From Larkinella sp051857545 (GTDB taxonomy: Bacteria; Bacteroidota; Bacteroidia; Cytophagales; Spirosomataceae), in NCBI RefSeq assembly GCF_051857545.1, contig NZ_JBPZHB010000012.1:1-64000 (forward strand): a stretch of 64,000 nt of DNA. The letters are read 5' to 3'. The notes under the pieces are model-generated. The model had not been told where the DNA came from and made no database searches. It worked only from the letters and a program-made list of their open reading frames with translations. Within the stretch, counting starts at the first letter, position 1, and every line of letters begins with the position of its first letter. Shown here one piece after another: positions 46,695-54,267 of the stretch. The position numbers were made by a program, and so were the translations under genes.

Positions 46695-46702
46695 CAAAGG
46701 TA
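46695..46702 (-). promoter_or_regulatory. TAnnTTTG box for the oxidoreductase cluster
   Basis: TACCTTTG on the minus strand, 96 bp upstream of the cyclophilin-like gene and within the divergent region shared with the AraC gene. A suitable place for AraC-type control of the whole cluster. Confidence 0.5.
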
Positions 46703-46812
46703 CCCCGTGCCAACCCACTCTGTTTTATACATTTTACGGTTTTGCCTACCACTTTTACAGGTAGCCTACAAAAGCACGATTTTCGTCTATAGATTTGACC
46801 AAAAAAGAGCCC

Positions 46813-47700
46813 ATGATCCACTACGATACGATCAAAAAATATGCGGATACGTTCAACAATCGAACCCAGCATCCGCTCATCAGTCTGGTTGATTTTAATC
46901 AGTCGAAGCCCCTTCTCCGGGAGAAGTTTACGCTCAGCTTTTACGCCATTATCATCAAAGAGACGAACTGCGGTGATCTGCGGTACGGCAACCAGTATTA
47001 TGATTATGCCGAAGGAACGATGGTCTTTTTTGGGCCTGGGCAGATCATAACCAATGAGCCGGAAGGCGAACGGCATCAACCGTATGGGAAGGCCCTGGTC
47101 TTTCATCCCGATCTGATCAAAGGCACCAGTTTAGGTAAACAGATCCACGACTATTCATTTTTCAGTTACCAGTCCCATGAAGCCTTGCATCTTTCCGACA
47201 AAGAAAGAGCCGTCGTGACGACTTGCTTTGATAATATAACAGCCGAAATCAGCCAAACCATTGATCGCCACAGTAAACAGCTGATCGTGGCGAATCTGGA
47301 ATTGTTCTTAAAATACTGTTTACGCTTTTATGATCGGCAATTCATTACCCGGGAGCACGCTAATCACGGCATACTGGAGCAGTTCGAAAAGAAACTAAAC
47401 GACTATTTATTGGGAGAAAAAATAGGGACAGAGGGCGTCCCCACCGTTGCCCACTTCGCCCAGGAACTGAACTTATCGCCCAATTACTTCGGCGATCTGA
47501 TCAAGAAGGAAACAGGGAAGTCGGCCCTGGAATTCATCCAACTGCATCTGATTGATTTGGCGAAAGAGCGGCTGTTCGATACCAGTAAATCGGTGAGCGA
47601 AATAGCCTATGAACTTGGGTTCAGGTATCCGCAGCATTTTACCCGGTTCTTCAAACAAAAAGTGGGGGTTTCTCCGATTGAGTATCGTGGTTTGAATTAA
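46813..47700 (+). CDS. AraC-family transcription regulator
   Basis: 295 residues from ATG 46813; a TTG six codons upstream also keeps the frame but the ATG is preferred. N-terminal cupin-like sensor (about 20-150; GTMVFFGPGQIITNEPEG), then two helix-turn-helix motifs at about 200-290: VAHFAQELNLSPNYFGDLIKKETGKS and SVSEIAYELGFRYPQHFTRFFKQKVG, the standard AraC pair. It is transcribed away from the minus-strand cluster 46599-37145 and is its likely activator. Confidence 0.93.
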   Translation: MIHYDTIKKYADTFNNRTQHPLISLVDFNQSKPLLREKFTLSFYAIIIKETNCGDLRYGNQYYDYAEGTMVFFGPGQIITNEPEGERHQPYGKALVFHPDLIKGTSLGKQIHDYSFFSYQSHEALHLSDKERAVVTTCFDNITAEISQTIDRHSKQLIVANLELFLKYCLRFYDRQFITREHANHGILEQFEKKLNDYLLGEKIGTEGVPTVAHFAQELNLSPNYFGDLIKKETGKSALEFIQLHLIDLAKERLFDTSKSVSEIAYELGFRYPQHFTRFFKQKVGVSPIEYRGLN

Positions 47701-47796
47701 AATAGTATGCCTTTCTCGCCAAACGCCAGCTCGGGCGACCCTGAGTTTCCACGAGACGGTAGTTTGACCTTATTGCCTTACTCCAATAGACTCAAC

Positions 47797-47890
47797 CGGG
47801 GTGGGGCCGCACCGGCGGACCGGCCCCTGCGAACGGTACTGCAACGGCGGACCGTGCCGTCGCGGGTCGTTGCGATTGCCATCTTACGAA
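47797..47890 (+). repeat. cluster of 16-bp GC-rich units
   Basis: Two clear minus-strand units: CCGGTCCGCCGGTGCG (47808-47823) and ACGGTCCGCCGTTGCA (47840-47855). The second matches copy 2 in the IS3 gene at 15 of 16 bases. Further pieces CCGTCGCG and GTCGTTGCG follow directly (47856-47873). The block suggests repeated insertion of units into or beside each other; it can also fold into strong hairpins. Confidence 0.55.
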
Positions 47891-48113
47891 TCAATCGCAA
47901 CGGTGACCCGTGTAACATTTTCAGCAGCACAGATAAGTTGAGATGGGTCCGTCAGATGGACGGCTTCACAACCGTCTGAGAATCATACCAGAAGTAAAAA
48001 ATTATAGGGCATATTGATGTTTTAAATGCGCATGCAGGAGTTCACACAGGTTATTTCGATATTAAAGCAATTGGAAAAAGAGAAGTAAATGGGCTCCAGA
48101 TCATTATTTAAAG

Positions 48114-48178
48114 TTTCCTGAACTCTATCACCTTAAAATCAAAAGTGGCTTATTTTGGGTCAAGATATCGGTTCAGTA
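48114..48178. repeat. bipartite dispersed repeat (copy S5)
   Basis: TTTCCTGAAC (48114-48123), then after about 33 bp GGGTCAAGATATCGGTTCAG. Order and spacing as in copies near 17047, 26687 and 50692, with more differences. Confidence 0.4.
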
Positions 48179-48596
48179 AATGTGGATCCACCCCTACTAC
48201 TGCTGACAACCAGTGCCGCATTGAGATGAGTGTGCCGGATTGATTACCATAGGGAGGGTGATAGGGCTTCGATGGGCATTGGGTGGGGATGAATTACAAG
48301 TGCAGGCTCGAGCAATTTTGCAGTTGAACCATAGGGGTTTTTGTGCTAGCAAGTCGACAACTCGCCCGAATGGATTAACGCTTGACGATTTTGCATATAC
48401 CTCTACTTCCCAGATCATAGACTGGAGCCAGGACCAGTACCCAAAATTGTTCAGATTAAGCCGCCGCCAGTCAAGCGGTCAAGAAAACCTTTATTCCCTT
48501 ATCTAGAACAAATAGAAACTTGTTGGCCAGCCAACGATCCGCTGCTACCGCTCCATCCATCGCTGGTTAGATCCAAGTAGAGCTTAGAATTCATGC

Positions 48597-48668
48597 TTAT
48601 TCGGAACGCAGGCTTTTGATAGGGTCGATTAGCGCGGCTTTAACGGCAGCTGACCGTGAAACGGTAAT
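48597..48668 (-). pseudogene. C-terminal stump of an FtsX/MacB-type ABC permease
   Basis: Reads ITVSRSAAVKAALIDPIKSLRSE and stop. The ending A-(V/I)-K-A-A-x-x-x-P-(I/V)-K-S-L-R-(S/T)-E is the usual C-terminus of FtsX-like permeases common in Spirosoma relatives. The sequence upstream does not continue as a membrane segment in frame, so only the tail survives. Confidence 0.6.
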
Positions 48669-48970
48669 TGCTGCCGGGCAATTTAGGGTAACCTGCCTGC
48701 CGTTGTAACTCCGCTAAGTAACGGAAGCCCTAGTCTTATTGAAGCACTTGCCGTTTCTTCAGTTTCTCTGGCTTAATTGGACCACGAGAAACCGCTCTGT
48801 GAGGACTTAGGCTAGATTCTTCAGCTGATGCGTGCTTCCTAATCGGTTTGTTAGGCTAGTAGGGGCGCATCAGAACCGGAAATGCCCCCTCGACCGGATC
48901 AACCCGACTATCGGGCTTGTCGCTGGGTTGATAAGAACCCAAATTAGGAATCACTACCGGGGCTTCTCCA

Positions 48971-50296
48971 TCAACTGACTTTTTGCTGCCTTAAATTCAC
49001 CTTAAAGCAAGTCCCTTGCCCTGGGGTTGAAGTAATACTCAGTTGTCCTTTCAGCGTATCAACCAAATGTTGAACCAAAGGGAGACCAAAGCCATAGCCG
49101 GACTCTCCGGCTGTCCCATGGCTCGAACGGCCCTGGCCAGTCAATATAGACATAACTTTCTCGCTCGTCATACCTAAGCCAGAATCCTGAACGGTTAGAC
49201 TCAGAATATTGTGGGATCCCTCAATATGTAACTTGATAGTGACCCAAACACTCCCACCTTCCATTGTGAACTTGATGGCATTTGAAATTAAATTACCCAC
49301 AATCTGTACCACTTTATTACGTGAAAAGGGAATCAATTCAGTGGAAGCATCTGTCGAAACAATGAAACGGATTCCTTTCGCCCGGGCTTGGGGAGTGTAT
49401 AGCTTATCCAGGGTATCCTTCAATTTGACTTGATGAAAGACTTCTGATTGGGACGAATTGCCGTTCTCAAGCTTCCACTTATCATCGTTGACTAGAATTT
49501 CATCTGCCAATTCGAGTAGCGATTTACTACATACTTGAATGAGCTGAATAAATTCCAGAATTTCGTTTAGTTTGAGATTGGCTTCACTGCTGGTTACCAA
49601 TTGGGCCATGGTAAGAATACCCCCCAAAGGCCCTCGAATGTCATGGGATACCCGTCTTTGGGATTCATTTACTTCGGTTACCTGTCGTTTTAAGTATTGT
49701 ATCTCCCGAATGGTATAGAGACGGCTCACGACTTCAGCGGCAATAATTCGTAATAGTTCTATTTTCTCCGCGTCAAGCTCTTTTGTCTTCGTATCGAGTA
49801 CGCAAAGTGCACCAAGGTGGTTGCCATTGCTCGATTTGAGAGGTATGCCAAAATAGTAGCGTAAATGGGGATCTTCGGTTACATAAAATTCTTCTGCAAA
49901 TCGTTCATCAAGTTGTAAATCTTTAACCTCAAAATTGTCAGGCTCCATAATGGTGTACTGACAGACGGAGTTTTCACGCGGCATCGAAGTCAAATCCAGC
50001 CCGTAATTGGTGATGCTCCACTGCGTATACGAATCAATTAGGTTAATCAAGGATACTTCTGTTCCAGTAACTTTGGCCGCTAGTGTTGTGAGGTCTTTAA
50101 ATTTGTCCTGAAGCCCCGAATAATCCAAGTCGAAGTCGGCCAGGTCAACGAGTCGTTGAAATTCGTTTTCAGGAATTGGGTAGCTGTTTTTTAAAACGTA
50201 TTTTGTTTCTACCTCTAGGGGTAAAGTAGTACTCCAATCGCCTGGTTGGCGATTGGACTGAACGAACTGCTGGTCTTGATGGTCCGGTGTATCCAT
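48971..50296 (-). CDS. GAF-domain histidine kinase
   Basis: 441 residues, cytoplasmic. GAF domain about 65-200 (SLINLIDSYTQWSITNYGLD, SVCQYTI, YYFGIPLKSSNGNHLGALCVLDT). HisKA with acceptor His218 in RRVSHDIRGPLGGI. ATPase domain: N box VGNLISNAIKFT, G1 VQDSGLGM, G2 SGYGFGLPLV. The GAF type (free small ligand or cofactor, SVCQY signature) is common in Bacteroidota light- or redox-sensing kinases. No regulator adjacent; orphan. Confidence 0.92.
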   Translation of the reverse strand: MDTPDHQDQQFVQSNRQPGDWSTTLPLEVETKYVLKNSYPIPENEFQRLVDLADFDLDYSGLQDKFKDLTTLAAKVTGTEVSLINLIDSYTQWSITNYGLDLTSMPRENSVCQYTIMEPDNFEVKDLQLDERFAEEFYVTEDPHLRYYFGIPLKSSNGNHLGALCVLDTKTKELDAEKIELLRIIAAEVVSRLYTIREIQYLKRQVTEVNESQRRVSHDIRGPLGGILTMAQLVTSSEANLKLNEILEFIQLIQVCSKSLLELADEILVNDDKWKLENGNSSQSEVFHQVKLKDTLDKLYTPQARAKGIRFIVSTDASTELIPFSRNKVVQIVGNLISNAIKFTMEGGSVWVTIKLHIEGSHNILSLTVQDSGLGMTSEKVMSILTGQGRSSHGTAGESGYGFGLPLVQHLVDTLKGQLSITSTPGQGTCFKVNLRQQKVS

Positions 50297-50691
50297 TACG
50301 CTCTTAGGTATGAATCAGCGAAAATCACATCCCAGAATTGGCGGGTGTAAAACCCATGCTGAAAGGATTGTTCACTTCACTTTAGAGTTGAATACACAAA
50401 TACAATGCCATTTCAGTAGCTTGACTCAGGCTTAACAGGCGGGCGGACGGTGAAGTGACTGATTCCTGGTATCAACGGGACAACTGATCAGCGGTTTTTA
50501 ATCGCGGTTTAAACTCATAGCGTACTGCGATCAATCGATCCGTTTTGGCAAGGCTGCCATCTGCCTCAACCACTGACGGATGATCAGCTACCCCGTCTAG
50601 TGACTGATGGATAGGTTCATTTACAAATCAGGCTGTGTGGCACTTCACTAATGGAAACCGTGACGCACGGGCTTGATCTGAAATGTATAAC

Positions 50692-50756
50692 TTTCTGAAC
50701 CGGTTATTTTCTCTTTTAACAAAGGACTTGATTGGGGTCAAAATGTCCGTTCAAAA
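50692..50756. repeat. bipartite dispersed repeat (copy S3)
   Basis: TTTCTGAACC (50692-50701) and GGGGTCAAAATGTCCGTTCA (50734-50753), the cleanest copy of the pair. A further first half, ATAACTTTCTGAACC, occurs near 60807 before the recombinase relic. Confidence 0.5.
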
Positions 50757-50782
50757 TGCGAAAAGAAATTTACTAAGTAGGA

Positions 50783-50836
50783 TACTACGCGGAGAATAGC
50801 TCTACTCAATTCTGTAAAGCTATTCTCCGTGTAGTA
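50783..50836. repeat. long hairpin, 18-bp arms
   Basis: Left arm TACTACGCGGAGAATAGC (50783-50800) pairs with GCTATTCTCCGTGTAGTA (50819-50836) with one mismatch and an 18-nt loop. Not followed by a T run, so more likely a structured leader, recombination site or IS relic than a terminator. Confidence 0.6.
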
Positions 50837-50984
50837 CAGCATGAACCCACCACTTGATAAAATCAATTTGACTCTGGCGATTACGTTAGGTGAAAGAACT
50901 CGCCGTGTTGCGGACCGAATTTGCCCGTCCTACCACCCGCGGTTCAAAAGCTACGAAAGCCTCAACTCGCCGTTTAGGGCTGGA

Positions 50985-52544
50985 TTAAGCTTGGACGAAC
51001 GCTACATGTTGTGATCGTTTTCGCGATTGGGTCATCAATTCCTGCGACAGCCCGCTGTAGATTTTAGGGTTGAAAGGGGCCATAAATTCTTTAATCGGGT
51101 TTCGGGTTCGGCGGGTACTCAGCCCCATGTCGCGCATTAATTCGTCGGCGTGATGAAACGAGAACGGGATAATGCACAGACCTGAGGAATGACCATGCGG
51201 AACCCGTTGTGCTAACCACTGTTGGTGGCGGCCAATTTCAGCGTTCCGATCGGCGGGAGCAGGCAGTATGAGTTCACGTTTAAAATACTGAGCCGAGTAG
51301 TGAGCCGCCAGTTCGGATGTAAATGGGGTGAAGAGCGACGGATTGTAGCCCACAAAAGTGAGATTCGCCACATCGGTCGGCAGGATGTTGCGGTACAACT
51401 GAAACCAACCCTTTTCGTTTCGCAACCTACGGCTGACCGATTGGTCGAAAAATGGTACGGTTTGCCGGAATCCGGTGGCAAATACAACCATGTCGGCGGT
51501 AATTTTCTTTCCGTTCGTCAAGACCACCCCGTCTTCTTCAAAGCGGCCAATTTCTCCTTTTTCAAGTTGGATTTTGCCCGATGCTGCCCACTTATAAAAA
51601 TTGTCAGAAGTAAGCCCAATGGAACAATTGGCGAGGCTCTCGAACGGTTTTTCGGGTAACAGACCACTTTTCTTAAGATTCAACTGAGCCGCTACCAGCT
51701 TACCAATTCCTTTCACCAGCAAATTGGTAACGGGTTTGCCCAGCGGGCCGTGTAAGAACTGGTGGATGCCGTATAAAACCCGGTAGGGAAACAGCGACTC
51801 GCCAAACCGGTGGAGAAGCAGGTATTTAAAGTTGAGTCCCCAAAATATACGGGGCATTTTCCACTTGGCTTCCCGGTAAATACAAACCGGTTTTTCCGAA
51901 ACGTTACCTACTTGCGAGAGAATATCATGGGCTGATTTGGCAAAACCGACGACGGTTACTTTCCGGGTTTTGGCCGCGTCGAGATGCTCCTGACGAAATT
52001 GGGTGCTGTGCATCACCTCACCCCGGAACAACTCCCGGTCCCGAATCAGGGGCATATTGGGCTCACTGAAAACGCCGTTGCAAACCACCAGATGATCCAC
52101 CGTCATGTTGGTCAAATTGCCGTTCTGGCTCAGATGCAGCAGCCAGCCTCTTTTTCCCTCCTCAATGGGTTCGGCCAGTTCCACTTTGGTGTTGAACCGA
52201 ACCGACGACAAAATCTTGAAATGGCGGGCGTAATTACCCAGGTATTCCTGAACGTGCTGGCCAGTGGGCCATTCCGGATAGTGTTTGGGCATCGGAAAAT
52301 CGGAGAACGTGTACGTATCGCGGGTATTCTGGGTGGTGACATTGGGATACCGGCGGGTGGAACTCCAGACGCCCCCCAACTCGGCTTCCTTTTCAAACAG
52401 AACGACCTCAAAACCGTGTTCGCGCATGGTTTTGGCCGTAACCAGTCCGCTGACGCCCGCACCGATGATGCCTACTTTTTTCGGACGATTTACTGAATCG
52501 GTTTCCTGAATGGATGGTGTGGATGGATGCTTAAGGTTTAGCAT
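50985..52544 (-). CDS. flavin-containing monooxygenase
   Basis: 519 residues. FAD motif VGIIGAGVSGLVTAKTM (24-40), EKEAELGGVWSSTRRYPN, NADPH motif KVTVVGFAKSAHDI with Ser replacing the usual Gly, and MVVFATGFRQTVPF near 360. The FxGxxxHxxx(Y/F) fingerprint appears as FRGEVMHSTQF (near 175), as in FMO-type enzymes. Oxidises a soft nucleophile or ketone. Expression is probably controlled by the palindrome at 52608-52625 that is shared with the lipoprotein gene upstream. Confidence 0.88.
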   Translation of the reverse strand: MLNLKHPSTPSIQETDSVNRPKKVGIIGAGVSGLVTAKTMREHGFEVVLFEKEAELGGVWSSTRRYPNVTTQNTRDTYTFSDFPMPKHYPEWPTGQHVQEYLGNYARHFKILSSVRFNTKVELAEPIEEGKRGWLLHLSQNGNLTNMTVDHLVVCNGVFSEPNMPLIRDRELFRGEVMHSTQFRQEHLDAAKTRKVTVVGFAKSAHDILSQVGNVSEKPVCIYREAKWKMPRIFWGLNFKYLLLHRFGESLFPYRVLYGIHQFLHGPLGKPVTNLLVKGIGKLVAAQLNLKKSGLLPEKPFESLANCSIGLTSDNFYKWAASGKIQLEKGEIGRFEEDGVVLTNGKKITADMVVFATGFRQTVPFFDQSVSRRLRNEKGWFQLYRNILPTDVANLTFVGYNPSLFTPFTSELAAHYSAQYFKRELILPAPADRNAEIGRHQQWLAQRVPHGHSSGLCIIPFSFHHADELMRDMGLSTRRTRNPIKEFMAPFNPKIYSGLSQELMTQSRKRSQHVAFVQA

Positions 52545-52577
52545 TTTCAGAAAGATTTTAATGGTTAACTGATGCTA

Positions 52578-52585
52578 CAAAGGTG
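52578..52585 (-). promoter_or_regulatory. promoter box of the monooxygenase gene
   Basis: CACCTTTG on the minus strand, 33 bp before the ATG and 22 bp downstream of the operator palindrome. One base off TAnnTTTG; its position mirrors the exact box at 54066-54073. Confidence 0.45.
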
Positions 52586-52607
52586 GCCCATTGGTTAGGG
52601 GCATTTC

Positions 52608-52625
52608 ATACAAACAAGTTTGTAT
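52608..52625 (-). promoter_or_regulatory. palindromic operator upstream of the monooxygenase
   Basis: ATACAAACAAGTTTGTAT has perfect 8-bp arms around AA. The surrounding block CATTYCATAC[AC]AAC[AT][AT]GTTTGTATTTT recurs at 54097-54114 upstream of another gene, at nearly the same distance from a promoter box. Overlaps where a -33 element would lie. Confidence 0.65.
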
Positions 52626-52672
52626 TTTGTAAGAAAATCCGATGCTCTTATTTAACGGTCAATCTGACCCGC

Positions 52673-52724
52673 TTTTCATTAAAAAAGCCGCTCTGTGAAC
52701 ACAGAGCGGCTTTTTTAATGAAAA
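52673..52724. terminator. perfect 25-bp inverted repeat, bidirectional terminator
   Basis: Arms of 25 bp (52673-52697 and 52700-52724) pair without a mismatch around a 2-nt loop. A GC core GCCGCTCTGTG is flanked by A and T runs, so either strand gives a GC stem followed by T6. It ends the lipoprotein gene at 52735 and insulates the monooxygenase promoter. Confidence 0.88.
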
Positions 52725-52734
52725 CAGTTTTGCT

Positions 52735-54000
52735 TTACTTCCAGGATTCGTCAAAAATCTGGGATAGGATAATGGGATGCGTGGCCACCTTATTCGGCAT
52801 ATTGGCCGTCAGCACCAGTTGAACGTTCAGGGGTTCTCCGCTATCTCCGTGAAAATCAATGATCGCTGCGCTGAGGTTCCCGCCACTGTAGTCTTCCATG
52901 TAACTGTGTTTGTAATAATAAGAACCGTGCTTCCCGTCAAATGCATCATCGAAGCCTAACGAGTGCTTCAGCGACTTCCCTAGTTTCATGAGCTGGTACG
53001 TGTTGGCCGAGACAATCTTACCGGCTCGTGCTGCAGCGACCACCTGGGCCAGTTCGTTTGCATTGATGTATAACCCGACCGCACCCGACGTCTTCACCCT
53101 CGATACGCCGTTCAGACCCGGTGAATTGGCCAGGTTGGTTGGATAAAACTTGGCGAGTTGATTCGAGGAACCGCCCCAGGGCTGAAAATCGACCTGATTC
53201 CAGGTGCCGATCCCCGCAGGTTTTAGAACAGCCGATCGCACCTGTTCCAGGAAAGTCAGAGACGTATAGAGATTCAATTGAATCGCATTGCCTTCGATCT
53301 GCTTGAGTATATTCAGAATCGTGGGATCTTCGAGTTTAGCGATCAGATAGGGTACCAGCAGCCGACAGATGGTGTAATTCATCGGTTCCTGATCGTATTG
53401 ATTGTTGGTAAACTCACTCAACTGAATTCCGCTTTCCACCGTGGCCTGGATATCTTCAACATAGTCATTGGGCGTGCCGGGACTCAGGTCGACAAGACCG
53501 CTGGTATGCGAGAGCAGATCGATAAAACGCAGTTTTTTGAAATCCGGATGGGGCTTGAAGTAGCTGGGCAAATAGGGCCAAACGGGTTCCTGCGCCGATT
53601 TACCATTGCGTTCCAGAATCCGCAAAACCGTCAGCGCCGTTACAAACTGGGTGCAGCCGGCCACATCCTGTCGAACGGTTGGGGTGTAGGCCAGTTCAGG
53701 CGCATCGATCGGATAGCGGGCTTTTCCAACGCCGGTTGACCCTTTGCTGAAAGGTTGTCCGTTCACCCAGATGCGATAACCCGCCCCCGGAACTTTACCC
53801 TTTAGATACATTTCGAGTTTGTTGGCGAACAGCTCCGGATCGAAACCGCCATTGCTGATGATGGGGGCAAAATCACCGATGCGGGCGCGGCTGGTTGACT
53901 CCTGGGGTAGTACCTGGTCTTCGGGTTTGTCACAGCCGGTGAACAACAGTAAGGGTAGAATCAAGGCGAATCCGGTCAGAAATTGAAATGAACGTTTCAT
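52735..54000 (-). CDS. beta-lactamase-fold lipoprotein, catalytically degenerate
   Basis: 421 residues from MKRSFQFLTGFALILPLLLFTGC (lipobox, Cys23); the longer frame upstream covers the promoter and is rejected. The fold matches class C beta-lactamase/serine hydrolases: VTALTVLRILERNGK after motif 1, DLLSHTSGLVDLSPG, and HSLGFDDAFDG. But the catalytic SxxK is GCTQ (DVAGCTQFVTAL), and the YxN region reads EPMNYT with the Tyr replaced by Gln, so acyl-enzyme chemistry is not expected. It may be a binding protein or pseudo-enzyme. A shared palindrome lies upstream. Confidence 0.8.
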   Translation of the reverse strand: MKRSFQFLTGFALILPLLLFTGCDKPEDQVLPQESTSRARIGDFAPIISNGGFDPELFANKLEMYLKGKVPGAGYRIWVNGQPFSKGSTGVGKARYPIDAPELAYTPTVRQDVAGCTQFVTALTVLRILERNGKSAQEPVWPYLPSYFKPHPDFKKLRFIDLLSHTSGLVDLSPGTPNDYVEDIQATVESGIQLSEFTNNQYDQEPMNYTICRLLVPYLIAKLEDPTILNILKQIEGNAIQLNLYTSLTFLEQVRSAVLKPAGIGTWNQVDFQPWGGSSNQLAKFYPTNLANSPGLNGVSRVKTSGAVGLYINANELAQVVAAARAGKIVSANTYQLMKLGKSLKHSLGFDDAFDGKHGSYYYKHSYMEDYSGGNLSAAIIDFHGDSGEPLNVQLVLTANMPNKVATHPIILSQIFDESWK

Positions 54001-54065
54001 GGGTGTGTGGTTTGTGCGAGCAATGCCGCTGTTTGATTGTGGATGGATTGTTAATTTGAACGATG

Positions 54066-54073
54066 CAAAGGTA
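54066..54073 (-). promoter_or_regulatory. TAnnTTTG promoter box of the lipoprotein gene
   Basis: TACCTTTG on the minus strand, 65 bp before the ATG, with the operator palindrome 23 bp further upstream. Confidence 0.55.
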
Positions 54074-54096
54074 GCCTGGCTACACCGGCCCATTCC

Positions 54097-54114
54097 ATAC
54101 CAACTTGTTTGTAT
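54097..54114 (-). promoter_or_regulatory. second copy of the palindromic operator
   Basis: ATACCAACTTGTTTGTAT, one mismatch between arms, matches the site at 52608-52625 including flanks. It lies between the lipoprotein gene and the divergent kinase operon and could act on both. Confidence 0.6.
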
Positions 54115-54267
54115 TTTTAGCCGGAAAGCCGTTCTTTTGACCTTTAGTGCTTCATACATTGATTTATAATTCTTTACTCTTTAGGAATTTATAGGCTGAA
54201 CGTTCGCCCGGGGCCGATGCAGGCAATGGCGTTTGACCGACAGTAGTAGCCTGACTCCTGCTTCATA

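Larger units (their letters stand above)
47701..48970. other. 1.3-kb gap with repeats and relics
   Basis: No intact gene seen; short open frames at 48197-48506 on both strands lack features. It contains a GC-rich repeat cluster (47797-47890), one bipartite repeat copy (48114-48178) and the 3' stump of an ABC transporter permease (48597-48668). It looks like decayed mobile or transferred DNA. Confidence 0.55.
50297..50984. other. gap with dispersed repeat and a long hairpin
   Basis: No gene strongly supported. It contains a bipartite repeat copy (50692-50756) and a hairpin with 18-bp arms (50783-50836). A 57-codon plus-strand frame (ATG 50841, MNPPLDKINLTLAITLGERT) starts 4 bp after the hairpin but overlaps the monooxygenase end and has no known relatives. 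Confidence 0.45.

Noticed and set aside
47707..47979. 90-codon frame after the AraC gene
   Set aside because: Its middle is made of GC-rich repeat units and it shows no domain pattern.
48197..48506. Overlapping frames on both strands of 73 and 88 codons
   Set aside because: Neither has recognisable motifs, and they are antisense to each other in decayed DNA.
54001..54159. 53-codon upstream extension of the beta-lactamase-fold lipoprotein
   Set aside because: It covers the promoter box and operator, and would bury the lipoprotein signal inside the protein.
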